Shown: positions 14,797-23,947 of the stretch, piece after piece
Layout: each line of letters opens with the position of its first letter
Numbering within the stretch: the first letter of the stretch is position 1
Virus record (IMG/VR): IMGVR_UViG_3300031521_000025
Location: 1-64,000 of that record
From: a virus
Strand: one strand, 5' to 3'
DNA length: 64,000 nt
Notes under the pieces: model-generated
What the model saw: only the letters and a program-made list of their open reading frames with translations
The model's database searches: none
Told to the model about the DNA's origin: nothing
Program-made: the position numbers and the translations under genes

Positions 14797-15996
14797 ATGA
14801 AAATAAAAAAAGATAAAAAATCAGAATTTGTTAAAGAGTTAGAAAGCTCAAAAAAAAGACAATATGATAAAAGTTTACCTTTAGAAGTAAGGCAAGAAAA
14901 AAGATATGACAAATTAGATGTTATATTTGAAGAAATTGCTAATAAAGAGAATAAATATTTGTTATATTGCCCAGATATTCCTTTTGCTTGTTCTTTAGTA
15001 AAAATAATTTACGAATACGCAAAAATAATGAAAGATGCAGGATTTAACGTTGTTGTTCTTCATGAAGTTGACGGGTTTGTTCCTAAATGGTTAGATTTCG
15101 AATGGGTAAAAGACATCCCAAAAGGATATTTAAGTTCAAAAAAAGAAAGAACTCAACCTGAATGGAAATTTGCTCCATCTGACACAATTATTATACCTGA
15201 AGGGTTCTTTTCTATAATGAAAAGTTTTTACCAGTTTAATCCTTTACATAAAGTTGTTTTAGCTTTAGGATATAACGGTTTAGCTTCTATGGAGCCAGGA
15301 GTTAACTGGGGTGTTTTAGGCTTTAAAGATGTAATTTGTATTTCTGAAGACATAAAAGACAAATACCAACAAGTTTTCCCAGCATTAAATTATTACGTAA
15401 CAAGTTATGTAGTTAACGAAGAATTACTTACTCCAGTAAATTCAAACGAAGTTGCTCCTACAATAGGTTTAATGATTAGAGATAGAGAGTTAGCTTCTAA
15501 AATTGTAAATATTTTTACAAACAAATACCCTCATTTTAATTATTTCCAATTTAAAGTGTTAAAAAAACAAACAGTTAAACAATACTGTGAAGAATTAAGA
15601 AAATGTGCAGTTATTGTGTTTGCTGATGATAAAAGTGCTATTCCTGCTCCTCTTGTAGAAGCTGTTTGTGCAAAAGTTCCTGTTATAACACATCAAAATA
15701 ATTTCTTGAAAACTTTCGTAGGAATTGAAAGTTTTAACGTAATAGATATCAGTGATGAATTTGCTTTCGCAGATTATTTAGCAGAATTTTGCAACTTATG
15801 GAGTAGCAACTCTACAGCGTTGTTTCAAACAACAGGTTCTTCTGCTGATTTAATCATAGATAACTTCAGAGAAAGTAATGTTAAAGAAAGTTTAATTAAA
15901 GTTGTTAATTTACTTCAAGAAGAAAAAATTAAAACATTTACAGCTATTGACGAAATGGTTCAAAAAGGAGAATTAGATAATTACGAAAAAAAATAA
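14797..15996 (+). CDS. GT-B glycosyltransferase-like protein
   Basis: A 399-aa protein. After a charged N-terminus (about 45 aa), the chain has two Rossmann-like halves: LLYCPDIPFACSLVKIIYEYAKIMKDAGFNVVVLHE in the first (described here by its position, about 50-87) and TIGLMIRDRELASKIVNIF, then CAVIVFADDKSAIPAPLVEAVCAKVPVI in the second. The latter resembles the donor-binding EAxAxGxPVI region of family 4 glycosyltransferases. Probable role is sugar transfer to phage DNA, virion protein or a host factor. It lies in a tight gene run with an acidic protein and a GT-A-like protein, suggesting a shared modification pathway. Confidence 0.7.
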   Translation: MKIKKDKKSEFVKELESSKKRQYDKSLPLEVRQEKRYDKLDVIFEEIANKENKYLLYCPDIPFACSLVKIIYEYAKIMKDAGFNVVVLHEVDGFVPKWLDFEWVKDIPKGYLSSKKERTQPEWKFAPSDTIIIPEGFFSIMKSFYQFNPLHKVVLALGYNGLASMEPGVNWGVLGFKDVICISEDIKDKYQQVFPALNYYVTSYVVNEELLTPVNSNEVAPTIGLMIRDRELASKIVNIFTNKYPHFNYFQFKVLKKQTVKQYCEELRKCAVIVFADDKSAIPAPLVEAVCAKVPVITHQNNFLKTFVGIESFNVIDISDEFAFADYLAEFCNLWSSNSTALFQTTGSSADLIIDNFRESNVKESLIKVVNLLQEEKIKTFTAIDEMVQKGELDNYEKK

Positions 15997-15999
15997 AAA

Positions 16000-16557
16000 A
16001 TGGCAAAGAAAAATGAAAAAAAATCTGTATTTTCAGATACAGAAGAAATTATAAAAGCACATGTTGAGTCTGAAAATACTAAAGTTGTTGATTTTACATC
16101 TCCAGAAGATTTAATTTCTGAAGAATTAGAAGAACTTCCAAGTACTCCTTCTTTATCTGTAAAGCAAATAACAGATAATTTATCTTTTGATCTACCAACT
16201 TCAGAAGAATTAGCTGAAATTATGAAAAAACTTGAAGAAGAAGATAAAGATTTTATAAACGAAGATGGTGATGAAGACGAAGAAGATGATGATAAAAATG
16301 TTTCGTTAACAGAGCAAGTTGTAACAACAAATTATTATTCAAACAACAATCAAAGCGCTTTTAATGCAAAATCAGAAAACGCAAGAACAGCAAAAGAAGA
16401 GTTAGAAGAATATAAAAAAGGAATACAGGATTTAATAAATTCACATGGTTATTCTTTTTTTAAAGCAAAAGAAATATACGAAAACTCTTTGAAACAAACA
16501 AGTTCAAACCAAGAAACAGGAAATAAAATAGTACAAATAATTAGAGTAAATAATTAA
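16000..16557 (+). CDS. Hypothetical acidic protein
   Basis: A 185-aa protein of low complexity. Residues 1-60 are charged, residues 80-105 are nearly all Asp/Glu (EEEDKDFINEDGDEDEEDDD), followed by an Asn/Ser-rich linker and a C-terminal helix (KEELEEYKKGIQDLINS). It may be a disordered scaffold or adaptor. It sits between the two glycosyltransferase-like genes with spacings of 3 and 1 bases. No family recognised. Confidence 0.75.
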   Translation: MAKKNEKKSVFSDTEEIIKAHVESENTKVVDFTSPEDLISEELEELPSTPSLSVKQITDNLSFDLPTSEELAEIMKKLEEEDKDFINEDGDEDEEDDDKNVSLTEQVVTTNYYSNNNQSAFNAKSENARTAKEELEEYKKGIQDLINSHGYSFFKAKEIYENSLKQTSSNQETGNKIVQIIRVNN

Positions 16558-16558
16558 A

Positions 16559-17185
16559 ATGAAAATATTAGGAATTATAGTTGAAAAAGAAGGCATAGGT
16601 GAAAAAATATATGACCTTGAAAATGTTTTTGAAGATTTTGTAAGAGTTGTAGTAGATGAAAAAAACGATGAAGCTACAGTTTTAAATAAAGCAATTAAAG
16701 AAGCTAAAGATGATTATACCCATATCGTTATATTGCCTCAAGATTTTTCTTTAAACGAAAATTATCTTTCGTTAATTAAAGAATATTGTAAAGATGAAAA
16801 AACAGTTTATTTACCTTTAGTAGAATTACAAGATTTAGAAGGTAATTTTAAAGGCGTTATTAACAGTTCTTTTTGGTGGGCTAACTTTTGTATCGAACAA
16901 GGAAAGTTAGACGATTCTACAGCTTTAAAACAAGTAGATACTACCTTATATAGTGGGTTAATACCTTTATCAGTTGCAAAAAAATATAAATTTAAAAAAG
17001 ATTTAAGAATTTATTACCATTTTGAGTTTTTAAATAAAATTACAAGTAGTAAAGTTGCAGTAGTTGGAGTTCCTAAAATATTATCTACTATTTCTTATGA
17101 TTATACTTTAGAAGGTATTAGTAAAGAAGAAAAAATAGAGTTATTTGAAGCAGCAAGAAAAGAATATTCTAAGTCAAATATTTAA
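16559..17185 (+). CDS. GT-A (family 2-like) glycosyltransferase-like protein
   Basis: A 208-aa protein. Residues 1-60 read like the nucleotide-sugar-binding half of a GT-A fold (VLNKAIKEAKDDYTHIVILP, with ILPQDFSLNENYLSLI in place of the usual DDD region). The middle has FWWANFCIEQGKLDD, LYSGLIPLSVAKKYKF and LRIYYHFEFLNKI, where an acceptor-binding part would be. It is short for an independent enzyme and lacks a clear DxD, so activity is uncertain. Grouped with the GT-B-like gene upstream. Confidence 0.55.
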   Translation: MKILGIIVEKEGIGEKIYDLENVFEDFVRVVVDEKNDEATVLNKAIKEAKDDYTHIVILPQDFSLNENYLSLIKEYCKDEKTVYLPLVELQDLEGNFKGVINSSFWWANFCIEQGKLDDSTALKQVDTTLYSGLIPLSVAKKYKFKKDLRIYYHFEFLNKITSSKVAVVGVPKILSTISYDYTLEGISKEEKIELFEAARKEYSKSNI

Positions 17186-17196
17186 TTTATAGTTTA

Positions 17197-17871
17197 ATGA
17201 GTAAAATTCAAGATAAATATTTTGGAAAAAGAGAAGAGCAGGCTATAAAAACTTATTTAAGTTCTGATTCTAAAAGAGAAAAAGATAAACTATTTGAAGA
17301 AATAATTAATCCTGCTTTAATAAAATTAATTGACGGTGTGCAACAAATGCCTATGTTTCAAAAAATAATAGGTATTACTAGGGAAGAGTTAGCAGAAAAA
17401 ACCTATCATCATATAATAAATAATATAGAAAAATTTGATGAATCAAAAGTAGGCAAAGATGGTAAACCTGTTAAAGCTTATTCATATTTCGGAACAGCTG
17501 CTAAAAATTTTATCTTATATGAAAAAATACAAAACGATAAAATGATAGCAAAAAGAGGTGGAGTTTTAAATTCTGATGATTTTTGTAATGTGATTGAAGA
17601 TAAAAGTAGAGGAGAAGCTATATTTAAAGAATCAAGAGAAGAAACTATAAGAAAGTTGAAACATTTTGGTTTAAGCAATAATAGCTCTAAAAACGACTTG
17701 CTAGTTTGTAGTCATTTAGTTTATATGTTGAAAAACTGGGAGCAATTAGAGTTTAGTAATAAAAACGAATTTGTAAGACTTTTATTAAATTACACAGGAT
17801 TAAAAAGTAATACAGTTACTTCTTCTTTAAAAAAAATTAAATTATATTTAAAAGAAAAAGATAATGGATGA
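17197..17871 (+). CDS. gp55-like late sigma factor
   Basis: A 224-aa protein. The N-terminal KYFGKREEQAIKTYL and the central KAYSYFGTAAKNFILYEKIQ match the region 2-like core of T4 gp55-type phage sigma factors (AYSYF.TAAKN pattern); the C-terminal part is helical. T4 gp55 binds host RNA polymerase core and directs it to late promoters whose only essential element is an 8-base TATAAATA box. The presence of this gene supports reading the recurrent TTATATTTAA boxes in the window as late promoters. It lies directly upstream of the baseplate genes and overlaps the next gene by 8 bases. Confidence 0.75.
   Translation: MSKIQDKYFGKREEQAIKTYLSSDSKREKDKLFEEIINPALIKLIDGVQQMPMFQKIIGITREELAEKTYHHIINNIEKFDESKVGKDGKPVKAYSYFGTAAKNFILYEKIQNDKMIAKRGGVLNSDDFCNVIEDKSRGEAIFKESREETIRKLKHFGLSNNSSKNDLLVCSHLVYMLKNWEQLEFSNKNEFVRLLLNYTGLKSNTVTSSLKKIKLYLKEKDNG
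17842..17851 (+). promoter_or_regulatory. Candidate late promoter element inside a gene end
   Basis: Exact TTATATTTAA within the last codons of the gp55-like gene, 12 bases before the ATG at 17864, so it could start the baseplate transcript. Confidence 0.4.
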
Positions 17872-18217
17872 AATTTCGAAAATTGAGTTAAACGAAGCAG
17901 GGTTAAAAACATTAACTCAAAATATTTTAAAAGGATTAGTTGAAGACTTAGAAGAAGCTCAAATTAATATAGAAAACTATAAAACAAAAATGGAGCAATC
18001 AACAGGATTTGATGTTTATGGTAGTCTTTTTAACGATTCATTAAAAATTAAAGGTTCTGTTAGAGATAAATTAATAAAAGTAGCATCTATGATTAAAGAT
18101 AAAGCTTCAACATCTAACGCTTCTAATATACAACAGTTTGACAATAAATTTATTTCTTCATTAGCTGATCAAGTTTTAGCAGAACATGATAAACAAAAAA
18201 ACAATAATAATGGATAA
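17864..18217 (+). CDS. Hypothetical helical protein, baseplate cluster
   Basis: A 117-aa, largely helical protein (LVEDLEEAQINIENYKTKM, SVRDKLIKVASMIKDKAST) with a polar Asn-rich tail. It overlaps the gp55-like gene upstream and the next small ORF downstream. The position at the head of the baseplate block suggests a structural or assembly role. No family recognised. Confidence 0.7.
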   Translation: MDEISKIELNEAGLKTLTQNILKGLVEDLEEAQINIENYKTKMEQSTGFDVYGSLFNDSLKIKGSVRDKLIKVASMIKDKASTSNASNIQQFDNKFISSLADQVLAEHDKQKNNNNG

Positions 18218-18407
18218 ATTATTAATTTATAAAAAATATGAAAATCTAGAAACTATTGAGATTGAAAACAAACTATCTTTTCTTAATAATAAAATTGAAA
18301 TTCTCAAGAAAGATGTTTTGAGAAAAACAAAAGAAATGGAAGAATGTTGTATTGAGTCAATAGAAATTATAGAATTACTCAATGAAAGACAGAATAAGGG
18401 CGTCTAA
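18210..18407 (+). CDS. Small coiled-coil protein, baseplate cluster
   Basis: A 65-aa protein taken from the ATG at 18210 (an earlier in-frame ATG at 18186 would lie deeper in the previous gene). It is a heptad-like helix (IEIENKLSFLNNKIEILKKD). It overlaps the preceding gene by 8 bases and the gp5-like gene by 26. Such small helical ORFs are common between T4-like baseplate genes. Function unknown. Confidence 0.65.
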   Translation: MDKLLIYKKYENLETIEIENKLSFLNNKIEILKKDVLRKTKEMEECCIESIEIIELLNERQNKGV

Positions 18408-19296
18408 CCCAGGACAATCGATAGCAAGTGCAATATTAGATAGCAGTGTAGAAAATAACTACACTGCTTTGTCTGTTTTTCACTTTGGCCAAGTAATAAG
18501 TGTATCAGATGATAAAAATTCTAATAGAATTAAAGTTAGAATCCCTTTACTTGATAATAGTTTATATTACAACGAAAAAGGACAATTAGAAGACAACTCA
18601 GGTGATGATAAACTTTCTTGGTGTATACCAGCTTTCGGAAGATTTATAGAAACTCCTGAAATAAATAGTGTTGTTTTAGTAGCTCTACTTGACCCAACTT
18701 CTCCATTTAGCGGTAGAGTTTGGTTTTCTGCAATTAAATCAATGTCAAGTTCTGATTTGTTTAGCGAACTAAAAGGTGAAATTGAAGGAGAAGATGCATG
18801 GGCTTTAGTAGAACAAGCTTTAGAAATAAAAAGAGAACAATTTCCAAATGAAAAAGGAAATAAAATAAATAAAAAAAAATCTGCAGTTAATTTCAAACTT
18901 GGAATTAGAGGAAAGTCTAATAACAAGCTGTTGTTTGACGAAAAAGAAACTACTTTGATTCAAGACGAAGGTAAAGATTCTGAATCTAAATTAGTTTTAT
19001 CTAAATTAGTTTTATTAAAAGGGAAAAATATAGATATTTTATCTTCTAGTTCTACAAAAGAACATAGACCTGTTTTTGCAGACCCTTTATTTGATTATTT
19101 GACAAACATTCACAATATATTAATGCAAATTGCGACTTTATTACTTTCTCCTGGGTCAATAAGTGTTCCATCTCCAGGAGCACCAATAGCTCCAAGCACT
19201 TCAGCTCCTAATATTTTATCTAAAGTAATTTCAGAACAACTTACTTTGGAAAAACTTAAAATAAATGGAAAAAGCAAATATATAAAAATTAACTAA
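18382..19296 (+). CDS. gp5-like baseplate hub OB-fold protein
   Basis: A 304-aa protein. Residues 30-130 form an OB-fold of the gp5/VgrG type: FHFGQVISVSDDKNSNRIKV, RIPLLD, LSWCIPAFGRFIETPEINSV, VVLVALLDPTSPFSGRVWF. The C-terminal part (FADPLFDYLTNIHNILMQIATLLL) is short and carries no lysozyme domain and no long beta-helix, unlike T4 gp5. It is thus likely the hub-centre OB protein with the spike and lytic parts encoded separately. Followed one base later by gp25. Confidence 0.82.
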   Translation: MKDRIRASNPGQSIASAILDSSVENNYTALSVFHFGQVISVSDDKNSNRIKVRIPLLDNSLYYNEKGQLEDNSGDDKLSWCIPAFGRFIETPEINSVVLVALLDPTSPFSGRVWFSAIKSMSSSDLFSELKGEIEGEDAWALVEQALEIKREQFPNEKGNKINKKKSAVNFKLGIRGKSNNKLLFDEKETTLIQDEGKDSESKLVLSKLVLLKGKNIDILSSSSTKEHRPVFADPLFDYLTNIHNILMQIATLLLSPGSISVPSPGAPIAPSTSAPNILSKVISEQLTLEKLKINGKSKYIKIN

Positions 19297-19297
19297 A

Positions 19298-19687
19298 ATG
19301 GCAAAAAAACAATACGGTTCTATTTTATTCCCATTTGAAGAAACCACTGATGGGACACAAAGTATATTAAAAAGAACAGAGAATATAAATGATACGTTAA
19401 TTTCCGCATTAAAGGCGTTTTTTTTAACTAGAAGAGGGCAAAGAAGAGGAAACATCATTGGAAGCGTTTTAGGCGATTATAAGCATACTTTAATAAAAAA
19501 AGAAGCATTATACGCAGTAGAAGATGAAGTTAAACAAGAGCTTAACACTTACTTTAGAGGTGTATCTTTTATAGTTGTAGAAATTTCTCAAAAAACTGAT
19601 AATGAAACTAATGTACCAACTTTAACGGTTAGTATTCAATTTGCACTTCCAGGAAAAGAATTACAAACTTTAGTAGTTTTAATTTAA
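19298..19687 (+). CDS. gp25-like baseplate wedge protein
   Basis: A 129-aa protein of standard gp25 length. It has the family features NINDTLISALKAFFLTRRGQ, RRGNIIGSVLGDYKHTLI (the loop with conserved arginines and Gly), an internal helix VEDEVKQELNTYF and C-terminal strands TLTVSIQFALPGKEL. In T4, gp25 joins the baseplate wedge to the sheath and nucleates sheath assembly. Its neighbours gp5-like and gp6 fit this role. Confidence 0.92.
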   Translation: MAKKQYGSILFPFEETTDGTQSILKRTENINDTLISALKAFFLTRRGQRRGNIIGSVLGDYKHTLIKKEALYAVEDEVKQELNTYFRGVSFIVVEISQKTDNETNVPTLTVSIQFALPGKELQTLVVLI

Positions 19688-19730
19688 CAGTTTTAGCTAC
19701 AATACAATATTTAAGATAAAACCTATTTTA

Positions 19731-19973
19731 ATGAAAAAAGAAAAAACAAACCTCAAAGAAGAAATGACAACAGCTAGTATTGCAACTACAGACGGCGGAC
19801 TTCCATCTGCTCAAAAAGTGTATGATTTTTATCTTGATAATGTAAAAAAAAGAAAAGACGGTAATTTTACAATCAAAAATGATGATAAATTTTTTTCTGA
19901 TAAAGATATTAACAAACTTTACGAAAGTTTTCAAAAGCATGTTTTTTCTAAAGTGAAAAAAACAAATGGATAA
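19731..19973 (+). CDS. Small hypothetical protein
   Basis: An 80-aa charged protein (MKKEKTNLKEEMTTAS, then LPSAQKVYDFYLDNVKKRKD). NLKEE near the N-terminus again gives an LxE pattern, but the long tag is absent. It overlaps the next gene by 8 bases and so is probably coupled to it. Function unknown. Confidence 0.65.
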   Translation: MKKEKTNLKEEMTTASIATTDGGLPSAQKVYDFYLDNVKKRKDGNFTIKNDDKFFSDKDINKLYESFQKHVFSKVKKTNG

Positions 19974-20574
19974 AAATAAAATAACAATAGAAAAACTTAA
20001 AAAAGTTTTTGAAAATAACATGTTTTCTTTATGCAACAAAGATGATAAAGATTTTAATTTAAATATTATTGGTGTTAGAAGTAATGATTTAACACCAAAT
20101 GTATTTAATGATTTAATTTGCATCGCTTGGGTTTATAAAGGAATATGGAATTTAAAAATATATGAAGCTACTACAGATCCTGGGTTGTATTGGTTGCAAA
20201 ACCCTATGAATGTTAAAGGTGCTGCAATAATGGTTCCTGGACAATACCATGGTTGTTATGTAGTAGGGTTACATAAAGATTACAAAGCTTTAAGACAAGT
20301 TAAACCAATGAAATATTATAGAGATTATAATAGAGACAACAAACTTGATTTTAATCAAGTTACTATTGTTGAAGAAATTGGACTTACAAATATCCATAGA
20401 GCAAACGAAGTAAAAACTAGCACAATTGTTGATAAATGGTCTGCAGGTTGTCAAGTTATTGCAAACCCTATAGAATTTGATGAATTTATGACTTTATGTC
20501 AAAAAGCTAAAGAAACTTGGGGAAATAGCTTTTCTTATACATTAATAACAGAAAAAGATTTAGATAATGCTTAA
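19966..20574 (+). CDS. Putative cell-wall hydrolase with SxGC motif
   Basis: A 202-aa protein. The C-terminal half has IHRAN followed by DKWSAGCQVI (His at about 143, Cys at about 163), then FDEFMTLC. The H...S-x-G-C arrangement resembles L,D-transpeptidase/YkuD-like active sites, and similar proteins occur in many marine and T4-like phages as suspected endolysins or tail-associated lysins. The N-terminal half (LICIAWVYKGIWNLKIYEAT, MVPGQYHGCYVVGLH) is beta-rich. The place within the baseplate block favours a virion-associated cell-wall enzyme. It overlaps genes on both sides by 8 bases. Confidence 0.6.
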   Translation: MDKNKITIEKLKKVFENNMFSLCNKDDKDFNLNIIGVRSNDLTPNVFNDLICIAWVYKGIWNLKIYEATTDPGLYWLQNPMNVKGAAIMVPGQYHGCYVVGLHKDYKALRQVKPMKYYRDYNRDNKLDFNQVTIVEEIGLTNIHRANEVKTSTIVDKWSAGCQVIANPIEFDEFMTLCQKAKETWGNSFSYTLITEKDLDNA

Positions 20575-21637
20575 AGAAGAAAAAAATAATTTAATAATTA
20601 ATTCTTTAATTAAATTATTAGAAGAAAAAACAAATAAAAAAATATTTCTTGAAGAAATTAGTTGGAAAATCCCTACTGATTTTCTTACCTGGATTGTAGA
20701 TTCTTACTCTATTCAATCTAGAAACGGTTTTCACTTTGGAGAATTTGGGGTAAATATAATAGAAAAAGATAAAAAAGAAATTCTTAGCAAACTAAAATCT
20801 TTGATATCTTCAAACCCTAAAATGTTAAGAGAATTTGAAGATCTTAAAGGATATGTTGAAGTTTTTGTTAGAAACGCTAAAATTGCAAAAGATGGAGAAA
20901 CTTATATTGATTATGATGGAAAACGTTATAGTAATAAAAACACAGATATTGTAATAAAAGCTTTTTTAAAAGATAGATACATTAGTTCAATTAAACACAC
21001 AAGTGATAGATCAAAAGAAGAATGGAAAAAAGAGGCTGAAGAAACTTTAAAGGTTGTAAAATATTTGTTTGATACTAAAAATATGAGAAAAGAAACACAT
21101 ATTTTGTTTATTAAATTAGCTCAAGAGTATATAAAAAATAAAACTTTTGAATCAAAAGATTATATAGATGCGTTTGCAAACCTTTATAATAGTAAACCAA
21201 GTTTACCTAACTATAAAGATGCGTTTGCAAACCTTTATAATAGTAAACCAAGTTTACCTAACTATAAAGATGCTTTAAAAGCTGCATTAAAATTTAATCC
21301 AAGAGCTAACGAACAAGTAAGATTTTTAAAAGGAATAACTTTTAAAACAGATATGGAATCTTCTAATCCTTATTATAATTTAGATCTTTCTCAAGTAGAA
21401 GAAAGTAAAAGAGTTCCTTTGCTTAAAGCTATAAATGATGCAAGAAATATATTAAGAGTAGATGTAACTTTTAAAAATAAACCAGCTCAATCTGTTAATA
21501 CTTTAGTAAATCAAATAAGTAAAAAATATGGAGAAGATAAAGATCCTGCTTTTGATGAATACAATAAAGGATTATTCTCTATTATTACAGATGCTGTAAA
21601 AAAATACGTAGTATTAAAACCTCTTAAAAACATTTAA
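20567..21637 (+). CDS. Hypothetical tagged protein with a 51-bp internal duplication
   Basis: A 356-aa protein. The shared tag is N-terminal (LIINSLIKLLEEKT then NKKIFLEE), ending F27-L-E29 or L28-E-E30. The remaining domain is not recognised. Residues 201-217 and 218-234 are identical 17-residue units (DAFANLYNSKPSLPNYK), encoded by perfectly identical 51-bp repeats (21167-21217 and 21218-21268), so the duplication is recent. Overlaps the upstream hydrolase-like gene by 8 bases and precedes gp6 by two. Possibly packaged in the head despite its position in the baseplate block. Confidence 0.82.
   Translation: MLKEEKNNLIINSLIKLLEEKTNKKIFLEEISWKIPTDFLTWIVDSYSIQSRNGFHFGEFGVNIIEKDKKEILSKLKSLISSNPKMLREFEDLKGYVEVFVRNAKIAKDGETYIDYDGKRYSNKNTDIVIKAFLKDRYISSIKHTSDRSKEEWKKEAEETLKVVKYLFDTKNMRKETHILFIKLAQEYIKNKTFESKDYIDAFANLYNSKPSLPNYKDAFANLYNSKPSLPNYKDALKAALKFNPRANEQVRFLKGITFKTDMESSNPYYNLDLSQVEESKRVPLLKAINDARNILRVDVTFKNKPAQSVNTLVNQISKKYGEDKDPAFDEYNKGLFSIITDAVKKYVVLKPLKNI
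21167..21268 (+). repeat. Perfect 51-bp tandem duplication
   Basis: Two identical, in-frame 51-base units lie head to tail (21167-21217, 21218-21268). There are no differences at any position, including synonymous sites. Confidence 0.97.
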
Positions 21638-21639
21638 AA

Positions 21640-23730
21640 ATGTCACAACCAACAGTAAATTATCTTAGTAGAGATTTCCTTAATATAAAAAACGATTTAA
21701 TAAATTGGGCTAAAACGTATCATTCTGATAAATTAGTTTTTTTTAATGATGCAAACACTGATATTATGTATCTTGAAATGGTTGCATATGTTGGAGACAT
21801 GTTATCTTATTATACAGATAAAACATTTAACGAAAATTTCAGAACAACTGCTCAAGCTTTAGAATCTTTAGTAAGAATTTCTAATAATTTAGGTTTTTAC
21901 AACACTGGAGCTATGAGTTCTATCGTAGAGGTAGAAGTAAGTGTTAAAATTCCTTTCACTTCATCTACTATAGGCGCAATCTCACCAGATTATAAATTTT
22001 GTCCTATTTTAAGTACAGGAACTAAATTAAAATCTGATTCAGGTGTAAGTTTTGAAATTACAGAGGCTGTTAACTTTACATTAAGTCAAAATCGAACTGA
22101 AACTCCAAATTATGATGGAAACGGAGCTGTTATAGATTACACAATAACAAAAAAAGTAACAGCAAAAGCAGGAGAAACAAGAATTCAAAGTTTTTATGTT
22201 AGCGAAGCTTTATATAAACCATTTTTGTCGTTTGTTTTAAATGATTTAGATATTACAGAAATTGTAGGGTTAGTAGTAGTACAAGGAAAACAAACAGTTG
22301 CTCCTACAGATTATAGTTTTGTTAATTATAATGTTGCTTATTATCAAGTAAGAGAATTAACTCAATCTAAAGCTTTTTTTGAAACAAATATAGATAATAC
22401 ATCTAGCACTGCTTTAATTAAACAAGGAGCTTATCAACCAATCCCTAGAAGATTTATAGTTAGAAGGGATGCTAAAAACACTACAACTATTACCTTTGGA
22501 AATCAATATAACGAAGATGTTACAGAAAAACTTTATTCTCCAGTAACAGCAGATGAATATTTTAATAATGTTCATGATGATGTTGATTTAGGAACATTAC
22601 CTCCTGTAAATAGCACGATTTTTGTAAAATATAGAATAAAAGGAGGGTCTTCTACAAATGTTGTAAGTGGAACAATTAACTCAATTACAGCAAAACAATG
22701 GGAAGCGGTAGATTTATCTTTACCGATGCCTCTTATAAATAAAATTAGAAGTTCTTTAAAAGTAACAAACCCTTTGGATGCATCAGGAGGTAGAGATACT
22801 CCTACATTAGAAGAATTAAGAGAAATATCTGGAAAAACTTTTGCAGCTCAAGATAGAGGAGTTACTTCTGAAGATATTAAAACTATGGTTAAATTAATGC
22901 CTCCTAAATTTGGCAATCCTTTTAGAGTTTCTTATGATGTTATAGGTCCAAGAGTCGCAAATTCTAAAACAATAGAAATTGATATATTAGCATTAACAGA
23001 TAAGTTAATTAACTCAACTATACAAAGCGAAAGAATATTGATTTCAAGCCAAATTAAAGATTATTTTAAAAATTACAATACTAATGCTGTAAAAAACAAT
23101 ATGTTAGTTGCTGATCCTAATTTATGGTTAGGAGAAAAAGGTTTATTATATATTATTGGACAAACAGAAGATGGCCAATTAAATACAATACAAAAAAATG
23201 CTTCAGGAGCTTGGGTATCCCCTAATCAAATTTTAAAAGAAAATATTAAAAACTTTTTAATAGATAAAAGAGTAATAGGAGATTGGATTGATATTTTAGA
23301 TGGTAAAATTTATAATTTACAAGTAGAATTTACAATTTTTGCAGATTCAAACAATAAACAACAAACATTAATTGATTGTTTACAAAAACTTGTAGCTTAT
23401 TTTGATGTAAATAATTGGCAAATGGGACAACCGATTTACATTTCAAATGTTTCAACAATATTACAAGAAATTAGTGGAGTAATTAGTGTAGCTGATTTAA
23501 AGTTTTATAATATAATAGGAACAGGAGTTGATTCTGTTGATCCTGTATCTGGTAGAAAATATCAACCGCTTGAAATAGGGTTATATCCTGAAATTAACCC
23601 AACATATCTTAATAGCTATGGGAGTAAATTTGAAGTTTTAGCAAATAATAATATAATTAAAGGTTATCCTAATAGTATTTTTGAAGTAAAATACCCAGAA
23701 TCAGACATAATTGGAAAACTTTATAGTTAA
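21640..23730 (+). CDS. gp6-like baseplate wedge protein (J-like)
   Basis: A 696-aa protein. The N-terminus is highly characteristic of T4 gp6/baseplate J-like proteins: VNYLSRDFLNIKNDLINWAK, then YLEMVAYVGDMLSYYTDKTF. The middle and C-terminal regions (DRGVTSEDIKTMVKLMPPKF, IGDWIDILDGKIYNL, NVSTILQEISGVISVADLKF) also follow the family. In T4, gp6 dimers form the core bundle and ring of the wedge. Length is close to T4 gp6 (660). Last gene of the baseplate block before the tRNA region. Confidence 0.93.
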   Translation: MSQPTVNYLSRDFLNIKNDLINWAKTYHSDKLVFFNDANTDIMYLEMVAYVGDMLSYYTDKTFNENFRTTAQALESLVRISNNLGFYNTGAMSSIVEVEVSVKIPFTSSTIGAISPDYKFCPILSTGTKLKSDSGVSFEITEAVNFTLSQNRTETPNYDGNGAVIDYTITKKVTAKAGETRIQSFYVSEALYKPFLSFVLNDLDITEIVGLVVVQGKQTVAPTDYSFVNYNVAYYQVRELTQSKAFFETNIDNTSSTALIKQGAYQPIPRRFIVRRDAKNTTTITFGNQYNEDVTEKLYSPVTADEYFNNVHDDVDLGTLPPVNSTIFVKYRIKGGSSTNVVSGTINSITAKQWEAVDLSLPMPLINKIRSSLKVTNPLDASGGRDTPTLEELREISGKTFAAQDRGVTSEDIKTMVKLMPPKFGNPFRVSYDVIGPRVANSKTIEIDILALTDKLINSTIQSERILISSQIKDYFKNYNTNAVKNNMLVADPNLWLGEKGLLYIIGQTEDGQLNTIQKNASGAWVSPNQILKENIKNFLIDKRVIGDWIDILDGKIYNLQVEFTIFADSNNKQQTLIDCLQKLVAYFDVNNWQMGQPIYISNVSTILQEISGVISVADLKFYNIIGTGVDSVDPVSGRKYQPLEIGLYPEINPTYLNSYGSKFEVLANNNIIKGYPNSIFEVKYPESDIIGKLYS

Positions 23731-23828
23731 TAAAAAAAATAATTAAAAATCCGTGGATTGTATTAAATCTAGTTATATCTTTAGGGTATCAAATTAATTA
23801 AGAATAATTGACAAAAAAAATAAAATAA

Positions 23829-23838
23829 TTATATTTAA
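23829..23838 (+). promoter_or_regulatory. Candidate late promoter element TTATATTTAA
   Basis: Exact copy in the gp6-tRNA interval, 12 bases before a 21-codon ORF and 110 bases before a terminator. A possible TTGAC lies 17-20 bases upstream. Confidence 0.5.
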
Positions 23839-23850
23839 AATAAAAACAAA

Positions 23851-23916
23851 ATGAAAATTATTAACAACATATTAGAGGTTTTGGAACAGTTACAAGAACA
23901 GTTACTGATGACCTAG
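23851..23916 (+). CDS. Very small ORF, uncertain
   Basis: A 21-codon ORF (MKIINNILEVLEQLQEQLLM plus one residue) with an A-rich leader and an upstream promoter-like element, followed by a terminator at 23948-23987. Another frame across the same bases reads GFGTVTRTVTDDLVYVV before a stop, which looks protein-like but has no start. The rest of the 23731-24009 interval holds no gene I can see. This may be a micro-protein, a small RNA or a remnant of a lost gene. Confidence 0.25.
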   Translation: MKIINNILEVLEQLQEQLLMT

Positions 23917-23947
23917 TGTATGTAGTTATAATAACAATATAACAAAC

